A DNA stretch of 64,000 nt from Gloeomargaritales cyanobacterium VI4D9 (GCA_927797885.1 OV696605.1:2331157-2395156); one strand, 5' to 3'; shown: positions 45,703 to 56,600, counted from the stretch's first letter. Notes: generated from the letters alone by a model not told the origin. Made by a program: numbers and translations.

Positions 45703-47543
45703 CGCCGCACCTGGAGATAGCGCCCAATCCCCTGGGCAATCGCCTGCGCCAGTACCCGCCGTCCCTCCGCACTCGCCAAGCGGGGCGCATCCGTCGCCCC
45801 CGTCACAAACCCGACTTCCAACAACACCGCAGGCATATCGGGCGGGGTATTGCGGATTACATAAAACCGGGCTTGGCGTACCCCCCGATCCGGTGCCCCA
45901 CTCGCCCGTACCATCGCCCGGTGCAATTCCTGCGCCAACCCATAACTCGCCGCATGGAAATAATAGGTTTCAATGCCGTTTACGTCGGGGCGGCTCATAC
46001 TGATGGCGTTGGCATGGATGCTGACAAAAACCGCAGCATTGACCTGGCGAGCCATCGCTACCCGGGGTTCCAACCCCAAATCCACATCGGCATTGCGGGT
46101 GATCACCACCTGCACCCCCTGCTGTTCCAACAAGGCCACCACCTGCCGGGAAATATCCATGACAATATCTTTTTCCCGCAGGCCGCCAATGCCAATCGCG
46201 CCGGGGTCGGGGCCACCATGACCAGGGTCAATCACCACCACCGGTCGTCCGGGGACAGGCCGGGGCAGGTTCAGATTTGGATTCACCGGGCGGGGCGGGG
46301 GAACGGGATTGGTCGCTCCAGTCCGACGATTCAGCCACCGGGCTAAGGGGGATAGGGTTGGGGTTTGCGCCGCCGCCGGGAGCAACTGCACCGCCACCAA
46401 TTGGGGGTTAACCTCTTGCAGACCAATCACCCGCATTTCCTGGGAAGGTCGCCAAATCAAATGCACCTGATTGCCTACGGATTCCACCGCCACTTCCACG
46501 CCAGGGATATTTTTCAGGGCTTGCTCCGCCTGGGGGGACAACCGCACGGATTCCAGGATGAGCCGCAGGGAGGCAAAACTCAACCCCGGTTCCCGTTCCC
46601 AACTCTGGCTGTAGGTGAAGGGACGGTTGGTGCGGATCAGTACCTGCTGGTTGGTCCCATCCCATTCCACCCGCTCCACCAGGGGCGTTAAGGAGGGCAG
46701 TAAAGGACGGGGGCGGGTTGAGGGTAGAGTCGGGGTTGTGGCTGTTTCTGGACCATAGCGGGGCTTCTTCGGCAACAGCAAAATATCATTCCCCAGGGTG
46801 GCGACCTGCCAATCCGGGCTATTGCCATCCACCTGCAAGGTCAACCGGGTCAACGGGGGTTGGTTCTGGAGTTGTTGCGCCTGCACCCGCAGTACCCCCA
46901 GGTGGGATAAATTCAACGTCTCAGTCTGGAATTGGGACGCTAGGGTGGCGGGAATGTCCACCCAAATTTCCTGCCGATCCGGGGAACGCCGTACCTGCGC
47001 CGCCGCCGGATTACCCCGCACCCGTAGGGCAAATCCCACTTCCGTCACCCGCACCCCTTCAATGACAGTAGCCTGGGTGACCGCTTCCGGCTGGGGCGGC
47101 TGGGGGACATTGGGAACCGGGGGGGGAACGCTTGTCCGGGCTAGGTTGGTGGGCAAGGTAATCACCCATTGATTCATCCCCACCGAGCGGGGCTGGATTT
47201 GTTCTGGAGTGAGGGCATAATCCGGGTAAAGCTCCACCACTAGGCGAGCGGTCTGGGGGTCAAATTGCCCAAGACGTACCTGCCGCACCGGGGATTCCCG
47301 CCCCATCATTGGAGTAATATCCCGACTTTCCGGGGGGCGACCCAACACCGTGCCCGGTAAATCCACCACAATCCGGGGGGGGTCGCTGAGAATTTGTACC
47401 TGGGGCTGGGTCGGCAAGGCGGTGCGAAATTCCAAACGGTTCCCGGCAAACCGCCAGTTCATCAGGGTATTTGCCTGGGCGGGCGCCGCCAATAAACAGC
47501 ATCCCACTGCCCCCATCACCCACGCTGACCGCACTGCTGTCAT
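45699..47543 (-). CDS. amiC: N-acetylmuramoyl-L-alanine amidase with AMIN domain
   Basis: A 614-residue exported amidase. Signal peptide at residues 1-24 (CCLLAAPAQA), an AMIN domain (about 30-120: LEFRTALPTQPQVQILSDPP, RIVVDLPGTVLG), a further AMIN-like segment near 160-260, a Pro-rich linker (about 385-435) and a C-terminal Amidase_3 domain: VVVIDPGHGGPDPGAIG (first zinc His), GGLREKDIVMDISRQV (Glu), VFVSIHANAISM (His) and AVLLEVGFVTG (catalytic Glu). It splits septal peptidoglycan; in filamentous relatives AmiC drills cell-cell channels. Followed by murI with 4-bp overlap. Confidence 0.93.
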   Translation of the reverse strand: MTAVRSAWVMGAVGCCLLAAPAQANTLMNWRFAGNRLEFRTALPTQPQVQILSDPPRIVVDLPGTVLGRPPESRDITPMMGRESPVRQVRLGQFDPQTARLVVELYPDYALTPEQIQPRSVGMNQWVITLPTNLARTSVPPPVPNVPQPPQPEAVTQATVIEGVRVTEVGFALRVRGNPAAAQVRRSPDRQEIWVDIPATLASQFQTETLNLSHLGVLRVQAQQLQNQPPLTRLTLQVDGNSPDWQVATLGNDILLLPKKPRYGPETATTPTLPSTRPRPLLPSLTPLVERVEWDGTNQQVLIRTNRPFTYSQSWEREPGLSFASLRLILESVRLSPQAEQALKNIPGVEVAVESVGNQVHLIWRPSQEMRVIGLQEVNPQLVAVQLLPAAAQTPTLSPLARWLNRRTGATNPVPPPRPVNPNLNLPRPVPGRPVVVIDPGHGGPDPGAIGIGGLREKDIVMDISRQVVALLEQQGVQVVITRNADVDLGLEPRVAMARQVNAAVFVSIHANAISMSRPDVNGIETYYFHAASYGLAQELHRAMVRASGAPDRGVRQARFYVIRNTPPDMPAVLLEVGFVTGATDAPRLASAEGRRVLAQAIAQGIGRYLQVRR

Positions 47544-47622
47544 ACCTCACACCCCCGGGTAATTCCCCCAAATTTTAACTAAAAATTCCCCATTTGCCAG
47601 CCATTGCCCTCAAAAAACGGGA

Positions 47623-48930
47623 TCAAGCCCCGGTTTGCACCACCCAGGGGAGCGATTGGGGAATAAACCGTTGCCAAAATTGCATGGCGGTAGCGCTGGC
47701 TTGCACCCGTGTTCCCAAGGACTGCCACAGCCCTGGGTTCAGTTCCCGCTCCGGGTATTGGAGGGTTTCCAAAAAAGTATGCCCCGCCAGATGGGTGAGG
47801 TAGGCGGCACTGATCGCCTGAATCGCTCCCCCCAATCCGTAGGTGACCACCTGGGTTTTGAGCCAGACCGCCGCCAGTCGGGTGATTGCTTCGACCACCC
47901 CCATTTGTAATAACATCGGTGCCAGGGCACTGACCATATCCTTGGCTTGGCTGAGGGTGAGGGGTCGCCGGTACACCTGCGCCAAATCCACCAACATCTG
48001 GGCATTGATCGCCCCCGTCGCCAACAGGTCAAGACTAGCCACCGGATTCACCCCCGCCCAGACCCCCGCCCACACCTGATAGCGGTGGATCACCCGTTCG
48101 GCTTCTTGGGCACGATGGGACTGCTGGCGTTGCTGAATGGTGGTTTGCAATCCCCGCCCCCGCCGCAAAATCGCCTGGTACTGCCAGTGGAGTTCCTGGC
48201 TCCGTTGGGTCAGCCAATGGTTGAGTTCATCTAGGACAGGTGGTGGGATTTCCCATGAATCTTCCCATGACCCATCCGGTTGCATCCGCCGCACCAGAAT
48301 CGGGGCAGGCTGGGGGGTAATGGTGAGCAGGGGTTGGGCATACCCCAAATCCTGTAATTGTTGCGCCACCGCTGATTTTAATTCCGTTTCCTGCCAAGAA
48401 GAGCCGCACCAGACGACCTGGACGGGCTGGTTCTGGGTTTGATAGCCCATCAATTCCTGTATCTGCGCTGGGGTTAAACGACCCTGCACCCCGTAGAGTA
48501 CCCAGGCGGGATGCTCCGGGTGGGTGGGAAATGACCCCTGGGGAATGGGAATCTTGGTCAATGTCCCCCTCCAAGCCACAGAAAGGGGCAATTCCAGATC
48601 GGCGATGCAACTTTGCCAATCCCTGTGTAAATCCGGTTGGGGACTCCCCAATTCCTGTTCGAGGTCAGCGAGTTGCTGGGCGATTTGTTGCAAGTAGGCA
48701 GTGACTTCCCCCCGGCGGAGTTGGGAACCATTTGGGGGTGGGGTCGGGGCGGGATCGGTTCTCAACCAGCGTTGCCGTCCCACCAACACAATGACCAAGG
48801 CACCACTGACGACCCCCAAGCCAAGACCCAAGTCGTGCCCCAGTCCTTGCCACACCAGCAGTAGGCTACAACCGACCAATCCTATTGCCAAAAGTGGATA
48901 ACGCCCCAGTTGCCGTCCCCACCCAACCAT
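47623..48930 (-). CDS. DUF697-containing membrane protein
   Basis: A 435-residue protein with two N-terminal membrane helices (YPLLAIGLVGCSLLLVWQGL and LGVVSGALVIVLVG), a middle domain without GTPase motifs, and a C-terminal DUF697 domain: VNPVASLDLLATGAINAQML, VDLAQVYRRPLTLSQAKDM, GLGGAIQAISAAYLTHLAGH. DUF697 often accompanies GTPase domains; here the P-loop is absent (no GxxxxGKS), so it resembles cyanobacterial relatives that have lost or never had the G domain. Function unknown. It ends about 80 bp upstream of the amidase and may belong to the same transcript. Confidence 0.8.
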   Translation of the reverse strand: MVGWGRQLGRYPLLAIGLVGCSLLLVWQGLGHDLGLGLGVVSGALVIVLVGRQRWLRTDPAPTPPPNGSQLRRGEVTAYLQQIAQQLADLEQELGSPQPDLHRDWQSCIADLELPLSVAWRGTLTKIPIPQGSFPTHPEHPAWVLYGVQGRLTPAQIQELMGYQTQNQPVQVVWCGSSWQETELKSAVAQQLQDLGYAQPLLTITPQPAPILVRRMQPDGSWEDSWEIPPPVLDELNHWLTQRSQELHWQYQAILRRGRGLQTTIQQRQQSHRAQEAERVIHRYQVWAGVWAGVNPVASLDLLATGAINAQMLVDLAQVYRRPLTLSQAKDMVSALAPMLLQMGVVEAITRLAAVWLKTQVVTYGLGGAIQAISAAYLTHLAGHTFLETLQYPERELNPGLWQSLGTRVQASATAMQFWQRFIPQSLPWVVQTGA

Positions 48931-48989
48931 AACCCAGGGAGATGTTACTTTTGTTACCTTAATGTACCATCAAGTGGGCGGCGGCCTGT

Positions 48990-50144
48990 TCAGTTGAGGG
49001 AGTCTAAATAACCCCGCATCCGATTGCGCCGTTTCGGTTGCCGTAGTTTTTGCATCGCTTTGGATTCAATTTGCCGCACCCGCTCCCGGGATAAATTCAA
49101 GGCACGACCAATTTCCGCCAGGGAATACACATGACCATCACTCAGACCGTAGCGCATGGTGATGACATCCCGCTCCCGCAGGGTTAAATCATTCATCAAT
49201 TCCAATAGGTCCTGGTGCAGGGATTCGCTGATCAATTGTTCTTCCGGGGATACCTCGGCGGCTTCTAGTAATTCCCCCAACTCCGTATCCCGTTCCCGTC
49301 CCACCCGGGTTTCCAGGGACACTGCCCGGGGAATGCAGGCCAGCAATTCCCGTACCTGTTCCGGGGTCATGTCCATCTCCTGGGCAATTTCCCGCAGGCT
49401 GGGGGTGTGCCCCTGGGCTTGGGCGGCTTGCCGTTGGGCTTTCTTTAATTTATTTAACTTTTCAATCACGTGTACCGGCAGACGGATGGTGCGGGACTGG
49501 GTGGCAATGGCACGGGTAATCCCCTGGCGTATCCACCAATACGCATAGGTGCTAAAACGATACCCTTTGGTCGGGTCAAACTTATCCACCGCCCGCTCTA
49601 GCCCTAGGGTGCCTTCCTGCACCAAATCCAACAGTTCTAAGCCCCGGTTTTGGTATTTTTTCGCCACTGAGACCACTAGGCGCAAATTGGCCTCAATCAT
49701 GTGGGCTTTTGCCCGTAACCCTTCCTGTTCAATTCGTCCCAAGGCTTCGGGGGTCAAGCCCGCCAACTGCGCCCACAGACTGCGCGCCTGGGTCAGGGTT
49801 TGCTTGAGGGTAGCCGCAGTCATTCCCGCCGCCTGTGCCCATTGTTGCGGGGTGGGACGATGGCCGTACTGGGCGGTGAGTTGATCCCGCAGTTGGCAGA
49901 GTTGCAAATACTCCTGCATGAGTGCCTGTTGCGCTGGGGTAGCGGTATGGTTGCCCTGTGCCACCCTCTGGGCAAATTCCAGCAATTGCACATATCGTTG
50001 CACCCGCTGGGCTTCGGCGACTTCCTGATCCCGACTCAGGAGTTCGACCCGGCCAATTTCTTGTAGATACAGCCGGACTAAATCCTGCGTTTCGCCGCGG
50101 GAAACGGATTGCACTTCACTGAGTTCTACCTGGTCTAGGCTCAT
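48990..50144 (-). CDS. sigC: RNA polymerase sigma factor, group 2 (SigC-like)
   Basis: A 384-residue sigma-70 protein with region 1.2 (DLVRLYLQEIGRVELLSRDQ), a non-conserved insert, region 2 (NLRLVVSVAKKYQNRGLELL, YAYWWIRQGITRAIATQSRT), region 3 (SLREIAQEMDMTPEQVREL) and region 4 (YSLAEIGRALNLSRERVRQI). It lacks the long acidic region 1.1 of the primary factor, so it is group 2. The C-terminus RRNRMRGYLDSLN and the insert length suggest SigC, but SigB/D/E cannot be fully ruled out. Divergent to nothing: the CRISPR array begins 230 bp upstream, so the promoter must lie in 50145-50374. Confidence 0.85.
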   Translation of the reverse strand: MSLDQVELSEVQSVSRGETQDLVRLYLQEIGRVELLSRDQEVAEAQRVQRYVQLLEFAQRVAQGNHTATPAQQALMQEYLQLCQLRDQLTAQYGHRPTPQQWAQAAGMTAATLKQTLTQARSLWAQLAGLTPEALGRIEQEGLRAKAHMIEANLRLVVSVAKKYQNRGLELLDLVQEGTLGLERAVDKFDPTKGYRFSTYAYWWIRQGITRAIATQSRTIRLPVHVIEKLNKLKKAQRQAAQAQGHTPSLREIAQEMDMTPEQVRELLACIPRAVSLETRVGRERDTELGELLEAAEVSPEEQLISESLHQDLLELMNDLTLRERDVITMRYGLSDGHVYSLAEIGRALNLSRERVRQIESKAMQKLRQPKRRNRMRGYLDSLN

Positions 50145-51197
50145 GGGCGGAGAATGTAACCGATGACATCAGGCTACCCTGGTTTTAGCAAAAATCCAGT
50201 GCCGCAGGTTACAAGAACAGGGTAATTTCGGGGGGTAATAGTAATTTTTAATAAAATCCTTAGACTTGACTGGGGAGCGATGCCCCTGGCGCCTAGAAGG
50301 GAATTGGGAAATTTAGGGAATGGTTAAGCCACTCCCCATGTCTCTATTTCCCGCTTGGTCGTGTTGATCCTCTGGTTTCCAACAAATCCAATTAACGCAT
50401 TGGAAGCGAGTCACCTTCGATTTCGATATGGTGATTATGCCGGGGTTTCCAACAAATCCAATTAACGCATTGGAAGCGAGAAAGAGGAACGGGGAGTATG
50501 GACTACTCTTCCTCCGGTTTCCAACAAATCCAATTAACGCATTGGAAGCGAGATAAAACACACAACGACAAATAGGAGCAAAATAATGTTTCCAACAAAT
50601 CCAATTAACGCATTGGAAGCGAGACTCAATACCACGTGGGAAGACGTGGACGCCGCAAAGTTTCCAACAAATCCAATTAACGCATTGGAAGCGAGTTGGT
50701 GGCAAAGGTGGCGGCTGCCTTGAAGCCGCTGTTTCCAACAAATCCAATTAACGCATTGGAAGCGAGACAGCACCATCCGCCAGGCGGTGGGTACCACCCG
50801 GGTTTCCAACAAATCCAATTAACGCATTGGAAGCGAGAAAGCAATAATCGTTCTTGACCCCCATGCCATTGCGGTTTCCAACAAATCCAATTAACGCATT
50901 GGAAGCGAGACAGAAAAGAAGAAAAGAAAAAAAGCCCGACCTCACCGTTTCCAACAAATCCAATTAACGCATTGGAAGCGAGATTCGACAACCATCCAAG
51001 TTCGCCCTTACAGCCGTCGTTTCCAACAAATCCAATTAACGCATTGGAAGCGAGTGTAGTAACTGTGGGCATCGGGTGCAAAAAACTTTGTTTCCAACAA
51101 ATCCAATTAACGCATTGGAAGCGAGCCCGGCAGGCTGGACGGCGCAAAACCGGTATCCACCGTTTCCAACAAATCCAATTAACGCATTGGAAGCGAG

Positions 51198-51252
51198 TAT
51201 AATGATTTTACGCCAGGGATTGTTGATTTGATTGAGGCACTTCGCAATGGAT
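51198..51252 (+). CDS. C-terminal end of an upstream phage gene (partial)
   Basis: The first frame of the insert is open from its first base: YNDFTPGIVDLIEALRNG and TGA at 51250-51252. The stop overlaps the ATG of the next gene by a few bases, a common phage arrangement. Only the last 18 codons exist, so the protein cannot be named; in Mu-like phages a portal or minor head gene would lie here. Confidence 0.5.
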
Positions 51253-51480
51253 GATTACAATTGGTTTTGTCCTTTGTTGGACGAAGTTATTGAAGATGGT
51301 GACTGTACGGACATCAATTTTCAGCGTCTTGGTATATTTCCCGAAGATTTTGTTTTGTTGGAAGCGAAAGAAAAAACCAGCAAGACGACTGCTGAAATTT
51401 CCCAAGTGTGTGAAAAATGCCCCAATCGTTTCAAAGTTCTCTATTACGATGAAAGTGAAAAGGCAAGTTTAAGAGTGTAA
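51247..51480 (+). CDS. Small phage-like protein with CxxC, complete
   Basis: A 77-residue protein: MDDYNWFCPLLDEVIEDGDC, TDINFQRLGIFPEDFVLLEA, ISQVCEKCPNRFKVLYYDES. Four cysteines (FCPL, DGDC, CEKC) could bind a metal. I do not recognise a named family, though CPL...I..G.C.DI is a pattern of small phage/prophage proteins. The ATG at 51247 overlaps the previous stop; a TTG at 51232 is less likely. The next gene starts 4 bp after its stop. Confidence 0.65.
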   Translation: MDDYNWFCPLLDEVIEDGDCTDINFQRLGIFPEDFVLLEAKEKTSKTTAEISQVCEKCPNRFKVLYYDESEKASLRV

Positions 51481-51483
51481 GCA

Positions 51484-51756
51484 ATGGCTAACGTGCGTTT
51501 GGACGGGCTGGAATCCCTGGAGCAACGGCTCAGGAAGCCAGCACTATTTCGGGCGTGGGTGCAATACCTGGAGAGAAGGATGGTCACGGCGTTTCGCACA
51601 GAGACCTCCCCGACGGGGCGCAAATGGGCTGACCTGCAACCGAAAACGAAACTAGCCAAACGCACTCGCAAGCGTCCAAAGTCCCGTTATCCGAACAGAA
51701 TCTTGCGGGAGTTTCCAACAAATCCAATTAACGCATTGGAAGCGAGAGGTGCCTGA
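51484..51756 (+). CDS. Phage virion morphogenesis protein (Mu gpG-like), truncated by the array
   Basis: The 75 phage codons read MANVRLDGLESLEQRLRKPA, FRAWVQYLERRMVTAFRTET, SPTGRKWADLQPKTKLAKRT and NRILRE. The F..E..P.G..W..L...T...K.........IL pattern is the phage virion morphogenesis (gpG of Mu) family, where ILR is normally followed by DTG.L. Exactly there the frame enters the CRISPR repeat and ends after FPTNPINALEARGA in the next spacer, so the C-terminal half is absent. Confidence 0.7.
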   Translation: MANVRLDGLESLEQRLRKPALFRAWVQYLERRMVTAFRTETSPTGRKWADLQPKTKLAKRTRKRPKSRYPNRILREFPTNPINALEARGA

Positions 51757-52756
51757 GGAGTGGAGGGTGCCCCCACCACCTGTTTCCAACAAATCCAATT
51801 AACGCATTGGAAGCGAGAGAGTGGCAGCCCGTTGCACAAGGCGAAGAGAAAATGGTTTCCAACAAATCCAATTAACGCATTGGAAGCGAGAATCCACATA
51901 GCAGACGGATATACATTAGAAAAACAGTTTCCAACAAATCCAATTAACGCATTGGAAGCGAGCGAAAGTCCGGCGCTGTCTTAGTACCAAAACCAAAGTT
52001 TCCAACAAATCCAATTAACGCATTGGAAGCGAGTGGAGTGTAGGTGATATGGCAACTGTACTCGCTTAGGTTTCCAACAAATCCAATTAACGCATTGGAA
52101 GCGAGCCAGATGAAGTTACGGGAGCACTTATTTTGAACCGTTTCCAACAAATCCAATTAACGCATTGGAAGCGAGCCTCAAAGGCTGACGGTTCTTGAGG
52201 TCAGAACGACAAAGGTTTCCAACAAATCCAATTAACGCATTGGAAGCGAGACGCTCCATGCCCCGGTAATGCTGAGGGTTCATGAAGTTTCCAACAAATC
52301 CAATTAACGCATTGGAAGCGAGGCGTCTTGTATTTCGGGACGGACTTTCTCCCCATGTTTCCAACAAATCCAATTAACGCATTGGAAGCGAGAACACCAA
52401 CATCAACACCCATTCCATTGTTAAGTTCGGTTTCCAACAAATCCAATTAACGCATTGGAAGCGAGCCTACTTCTTCTTTGCTGATTGCTTGGAAAAGGCA
52501 CAGTTTCCAACAAATCCAATTAACGCATTGGAAGCGAGGTCAAACTAGAACCCTACGCGGGTTACTTCGTATTGTTTCCAACAAATCCAATTAACGCATT
52601 GGAAGCGAGCCTGGTTTTTTCTGTTTCCCACAGTCACTTTCTCTACAGTTTCCAACAAATCCAATTAACGCATTGGAAGCGAGCCCGGTAAATGGCAAAG
52701 TCCTCCAACTGGAGGACAGCGTTTCCAACAAATCCAATTAACGCATTGGAAGCGAG

Positions 52757-52862
52757 TCCAGTGTGACGTTCAGGGACTGAAGCGCCTTGTGTTTCCAACA
52801 AATCCAATTAACGCATTGGAAGCGAGTGATATATTCCGGCTGGGGGGGGAATCCCATGTCGT
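52757..52862. repeat. Two-spacer block duplicated at 54414-54519
   Basis: The spacers at 52757-52790 (starting TCCAGTGTGACGTTCAGG) and 52827-52862 (starting TGATATATTCCGGCTGGG) with the repeat between them recur unchanged at 54414-54447 and 54484-54519. The spacers on either side of the two blocks differ. The copies are 1657 bp apart. Confidence 0.93.
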
Positions 52863-53479
52863 GTTTCCAACAAATCCAATTAACGCATTGGAAGCGAGGT
52901 GGTGCCTTTGGGACGCAGTCGGGACAAATCAACGGTTTCCAACAAATCCAATTAACGCATTGGAAGCGAGTCCGATTTAGGTACCGGGTGCCCGCCCTCT
53001 AGCAGGGTTTCCAACAAATCCAATTAACGCATTGGAAGCGAGTATGGACTTGTACCGGGCGACCGGCTCCTATGCGTCTGGTTTCCAACAAATCCAATTA
53101 ACGCATTGGAAGCGAGAACTATTCATCAGCAAGGGTGGCGCAGTTGGAAGTGGTTTCCAACAAATCCAATTAACGCATTGGAAGCGAGAGCTAGTTACGC
53201 CCTTCACCCAACAGTCGGAAATTTGTTTCCAACAAATCCAATTAACGCATTGGAAGCGAGTGGTTCGGAGGCAATGTACCCAGGAGTTCAAAATCAAGGT
53301 TTCCAACAAATCCAATTAACGCATTGGAAGCGAGACTTGCCAAGAGACTCCGTGATGGGCAGTAAACCGCGTTTCCAACAAATCCAATTAACGCATTGGA
53401 AGCGAGATAACCAAAAAGCATCAACATTCCTTTTAGGTTTTATGTTTCCAACAAATCCAATTAACGCATTGGAAGCGAG

Positions 53480-53656
53480 CTAGCCTAAATACGGCCATGC
53501 TTAATGCCGGTTTTGTTTCCAACAAATCCAATTAACGCATTGGAAGCGAGCTAGCCTAAATACGGCCATGCTTAATGCCGGTTTTGTTTCCAACAAATCC
53601 AATTAACGCATTGGAAGCGAGCTAGCCTAAATACGGCCATGCTTAATGCCGGTTTT
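53480..53656. repeat. Same spacer three times in a row
   Basis: Spacers 53480-53514, 53551-53585 and 53622-53656 are identical (CTAGCCTAAATACGGCCATG...). This is a tandem triplication of a spacer-repeat unit, most likely from slippage or recombination between repeats. Confidence 0.95.
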
Positions 53657-56600
53657 GTTTCCAACAAATCCAATTAACGCATTGGAAGCGAGCGCCAATT
53701 AAAGTATCTGGTAGTGGGGGCGGCAATTCGGTTTCCAACAAATCCAATTAACGCATTGGAAGCGAGTTTTGGTTAAGTAAGGTTGAACGTATAACGGGAC
53801 GGTTTCCAACAAATCCAATTAACGCATTGGAAGCGAGTTGTAAGACGTGACCAGGCACCGCACCAGTTGATTGTTTCCAACAAATCCAATTAACGCATTG
53901 GAAGCGAGGAATTTATTATCGGTTTCCGGGGTATGCGCTGGTTTGTTTCCAACAAATCCAATTAACGCATTGGAAGCGAGAGTATCCGGTGGATTATCTC
54001 CGGCGGGTGTTGCCAGTTTCCAACAAATCCAATTAACGCATTGGAAGCGAGTACGGCTTTTGGGGCTTTTACGTTTCAGCTTGCGCTGTTTCCAACAAAT
54101 CCAATTAACGCATTGGAAGCGAGGTAGGACGGTGGGAGAGGAGCAAGAACCCTACACCCAAGTTTCCAACAAATCCAATTAACGCATTGGAAGCGAGACT
54201 ATCAGGCAAAAACTTCATGGTTTAGTCCCCTTTGTTTCCAACAAATCCAATTAACGCATTGGAAGCGAGAGGAATACGTTGAGGCTTTAGGTAAAAAGAC
54301 AAAACGTTTCCAACAAATCCAATTAACGCATTGGAAGCGAGGGGGTGGTCTGCCCCTCACTGGCAAAATTTTGCGAAGTTTCCAACAAATCCAATTAACG
54401 CATTGGAAGCGAGTCCAGTGTGACGTTCAGGGACTGAAGCGCCTTGTGTTTCCAACAAATCCAATTAACGCATTGGAAGCGAGTGATATATTCCGGCTGG
54501 GGGGGGAATCCCATGTCGTGTTTCCAACAAATCCAATTAACGCATTGGAAGCGAGAAGGGCATCATTTGGACGGGTCGCCCCCGTCAATAGTTTCCAACA
54601 AATCCAATTAACGCATTGGAAGCGAGTCTGGGTTTGAATCCGGCATTTAACAAAGACATTGGTTTCCAACAAATCCAATTAACGCATTGGAAGCGAGTCG
54701 ACGGCACCTTCTCGTAAAATGCGGGTACAAATTCGTTTCCAACAAATCCAATTAACGCATTGGAAGCGAGCCCGCACCACCACCTGGCACGGTTGCCCCG
54801 CCAATTGTTTCCAACAAATCCAATTAACGCATTGGAAGCGAGATTGGTCCCAAACCGGAAAGCGAGAGCCAAGTCCGGTTTCCAACAAATCCAATTAACG
54901 CATTGGAAGCGAGGTACAACTTACGCATACTCCCCTCCAACGTACCAACTGTTTCCAACAAATCCAATTAACGCATTGGAAGCGAGAGTGTTTGTAGGGG
55001 CTGGCATTTTTGCAGAATTGCATCGTTTCCAACAAATCCAATTAACGCATTGGAAGCGAGCTTTGTAAATACAGATAGGCGGCTACCCCAAATCTGATAG
55101 TTTCCAACAAATCCAATTAACGCATTGGAAGCGAGATTCTGCTGGTTGAATCGGCCGTTGTTGAGGGTCACAGTTTCCAACAAATCCAATTAACGCATTG
55201 GAAGCGAGTGTCTAAAGCAATCAGCAGACAGGGATGGCGTAGGGTTTCCAACAAATCCAATTAACGCATTGGAAGCGAGACACAGGTAGCAAGCCTAACC
55301 TCTCGCTTGGAGTAACCCGTTTCCAACAAATCCAATTAACGCATTGGAAGCGAGGTTTTACTAGGACTAGCACACAGTGCGTTCACAAAGGTTTCCAACA
55401 AATCCAATTAACGCATTGGAAGCGAGTCGAAATCGGGCAGTTCGTTGCCATCCCTCCCTCCTGTTTCCAACAAATCCAATTAACGCATTGGAAGCGAGGA
55501 GAGGAGTTGGTAAGGAAGTCGAGTCTTGGGACGGTTTCCAACAAATCCAATTAACGCATTGGAAGCGAGCTGACCAGTGACGGCAAGGGGTCTTGGTGTG
55601 CGCGTTTCCAACAAATCCAATTAACGCATTGGAAGCGAGCATTTGGTAATTAAGGACGTTCTCAAGATGAACGAGTTTCCAACAAATCCAATTAACGCAT
55701 TGGAAGCGAGCAGACAATGGCAGAGGCAAATAACGTTGCTGCTCAGAAGTTTCCAACAAATCCAATTAACGCATTGGAAGCGAGGGGAGAAAAAAGACGT
55801 CAAGTCATTTGGTTAATTTTGTTTCCAACAAATCCAATTAACGCATTGGAAGCGAGTAAACGTCGGACTCTTCTTCGCCCGGTAATCAAATAGTTTCCAA
55901 CAAATCCAATTAACGCATTGGAAGCGAGAACACTTGCCCCTACCGTCGAATGACTGAAGGTCGAGAGAGTGTTTCCAACAAATCCAATTAACGCATTGGA
56001 AGCGAGACCTGTTCAGCGCTGCTGGACAAACCTTTGATTTGCAGTTTCCAACAAATCCAATTAACGCATTGGAAGCGAGTGGCGTAAGTTTAAGGACCAG
56101 CCAAGGGTCACGGGGTTTCCAACAAATCCAATTAACGCATTGGAAGCGAGCGATATGTGCCCCAATATCTAACACAACACCATCTAGTTTCCAACAAATC
56201 CAATTAACGCATTGGAAGCGAGTGTAATTTCTAAATCCAACCTGTCCGGTGACCACAGTTTCCAACAAATCCAATTAACGCATTGGAAGCGAGCTCGATG
56301 CGCGCCATATTAGCCGGCGCCCCCTGAAAGGTTTCCAACAAATCCAATTAACGCATTGGAAGCGAGAGCCTGATTCGTGCGTTTACCGGCCCGGCATCGC
56401 CCGTTTCCAACAAATCCAATTAACGCATTGGAAGCGAGCCGATTATTTCTCATTTGAAACATCTTTACGAGCTCGTTTCCAACAAATCCAATTAACGCAT
56501 TGGAAGCGAGGGTGAAATTAGGCTGTTGGTGTGCCCCGCTTCCCTGCCCGTTTCCAACAAATCCAATTAACGCATTGGAAGCGAGTCTTTTCAGGTGACT

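Larger units (their letters stand above)
51198..51710 (+). other. 513-bp phage-like segment between two perfect CRISPR repeats
   Basis: Repeats at 51162-51197 and 51711-51746 are intact, but they are separated by 513 bp instead of about 36. The segment codes on the plus strand for the last 18 codons of one gene, a complete 77-residue gene and the first 75 codons of a third gene resembling Mu gpG, with the tight overlaps typical of phage morphogenesis clusters. No terminal inverted repeats, transposase or target duplication are seen, so it does not look like a transposon. Confidence 0.85.

Noticed and set aside
50145-50374. Possible leader on the left side of the array
   Set aside because: Repeat polarity (GGAAAC end on the minus strand) and cas1-cas2 at the right favour a right-hand leader; this stretch is the sigma factor promoter region.
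51198-51710. Insertion sequence or transposon within the array
   Set aside because: No inverted ends, no transposase, no duplicated target; gene content is phage structural.
54627-54661. GGGTTTGAATCCGG-like TPsiC arm suggesting a tRNA
   Set aside because: It is a 35-bp spacer with no acceptor stem or anticodon arm. No tRNA or rRNA gene was recognised in the window.
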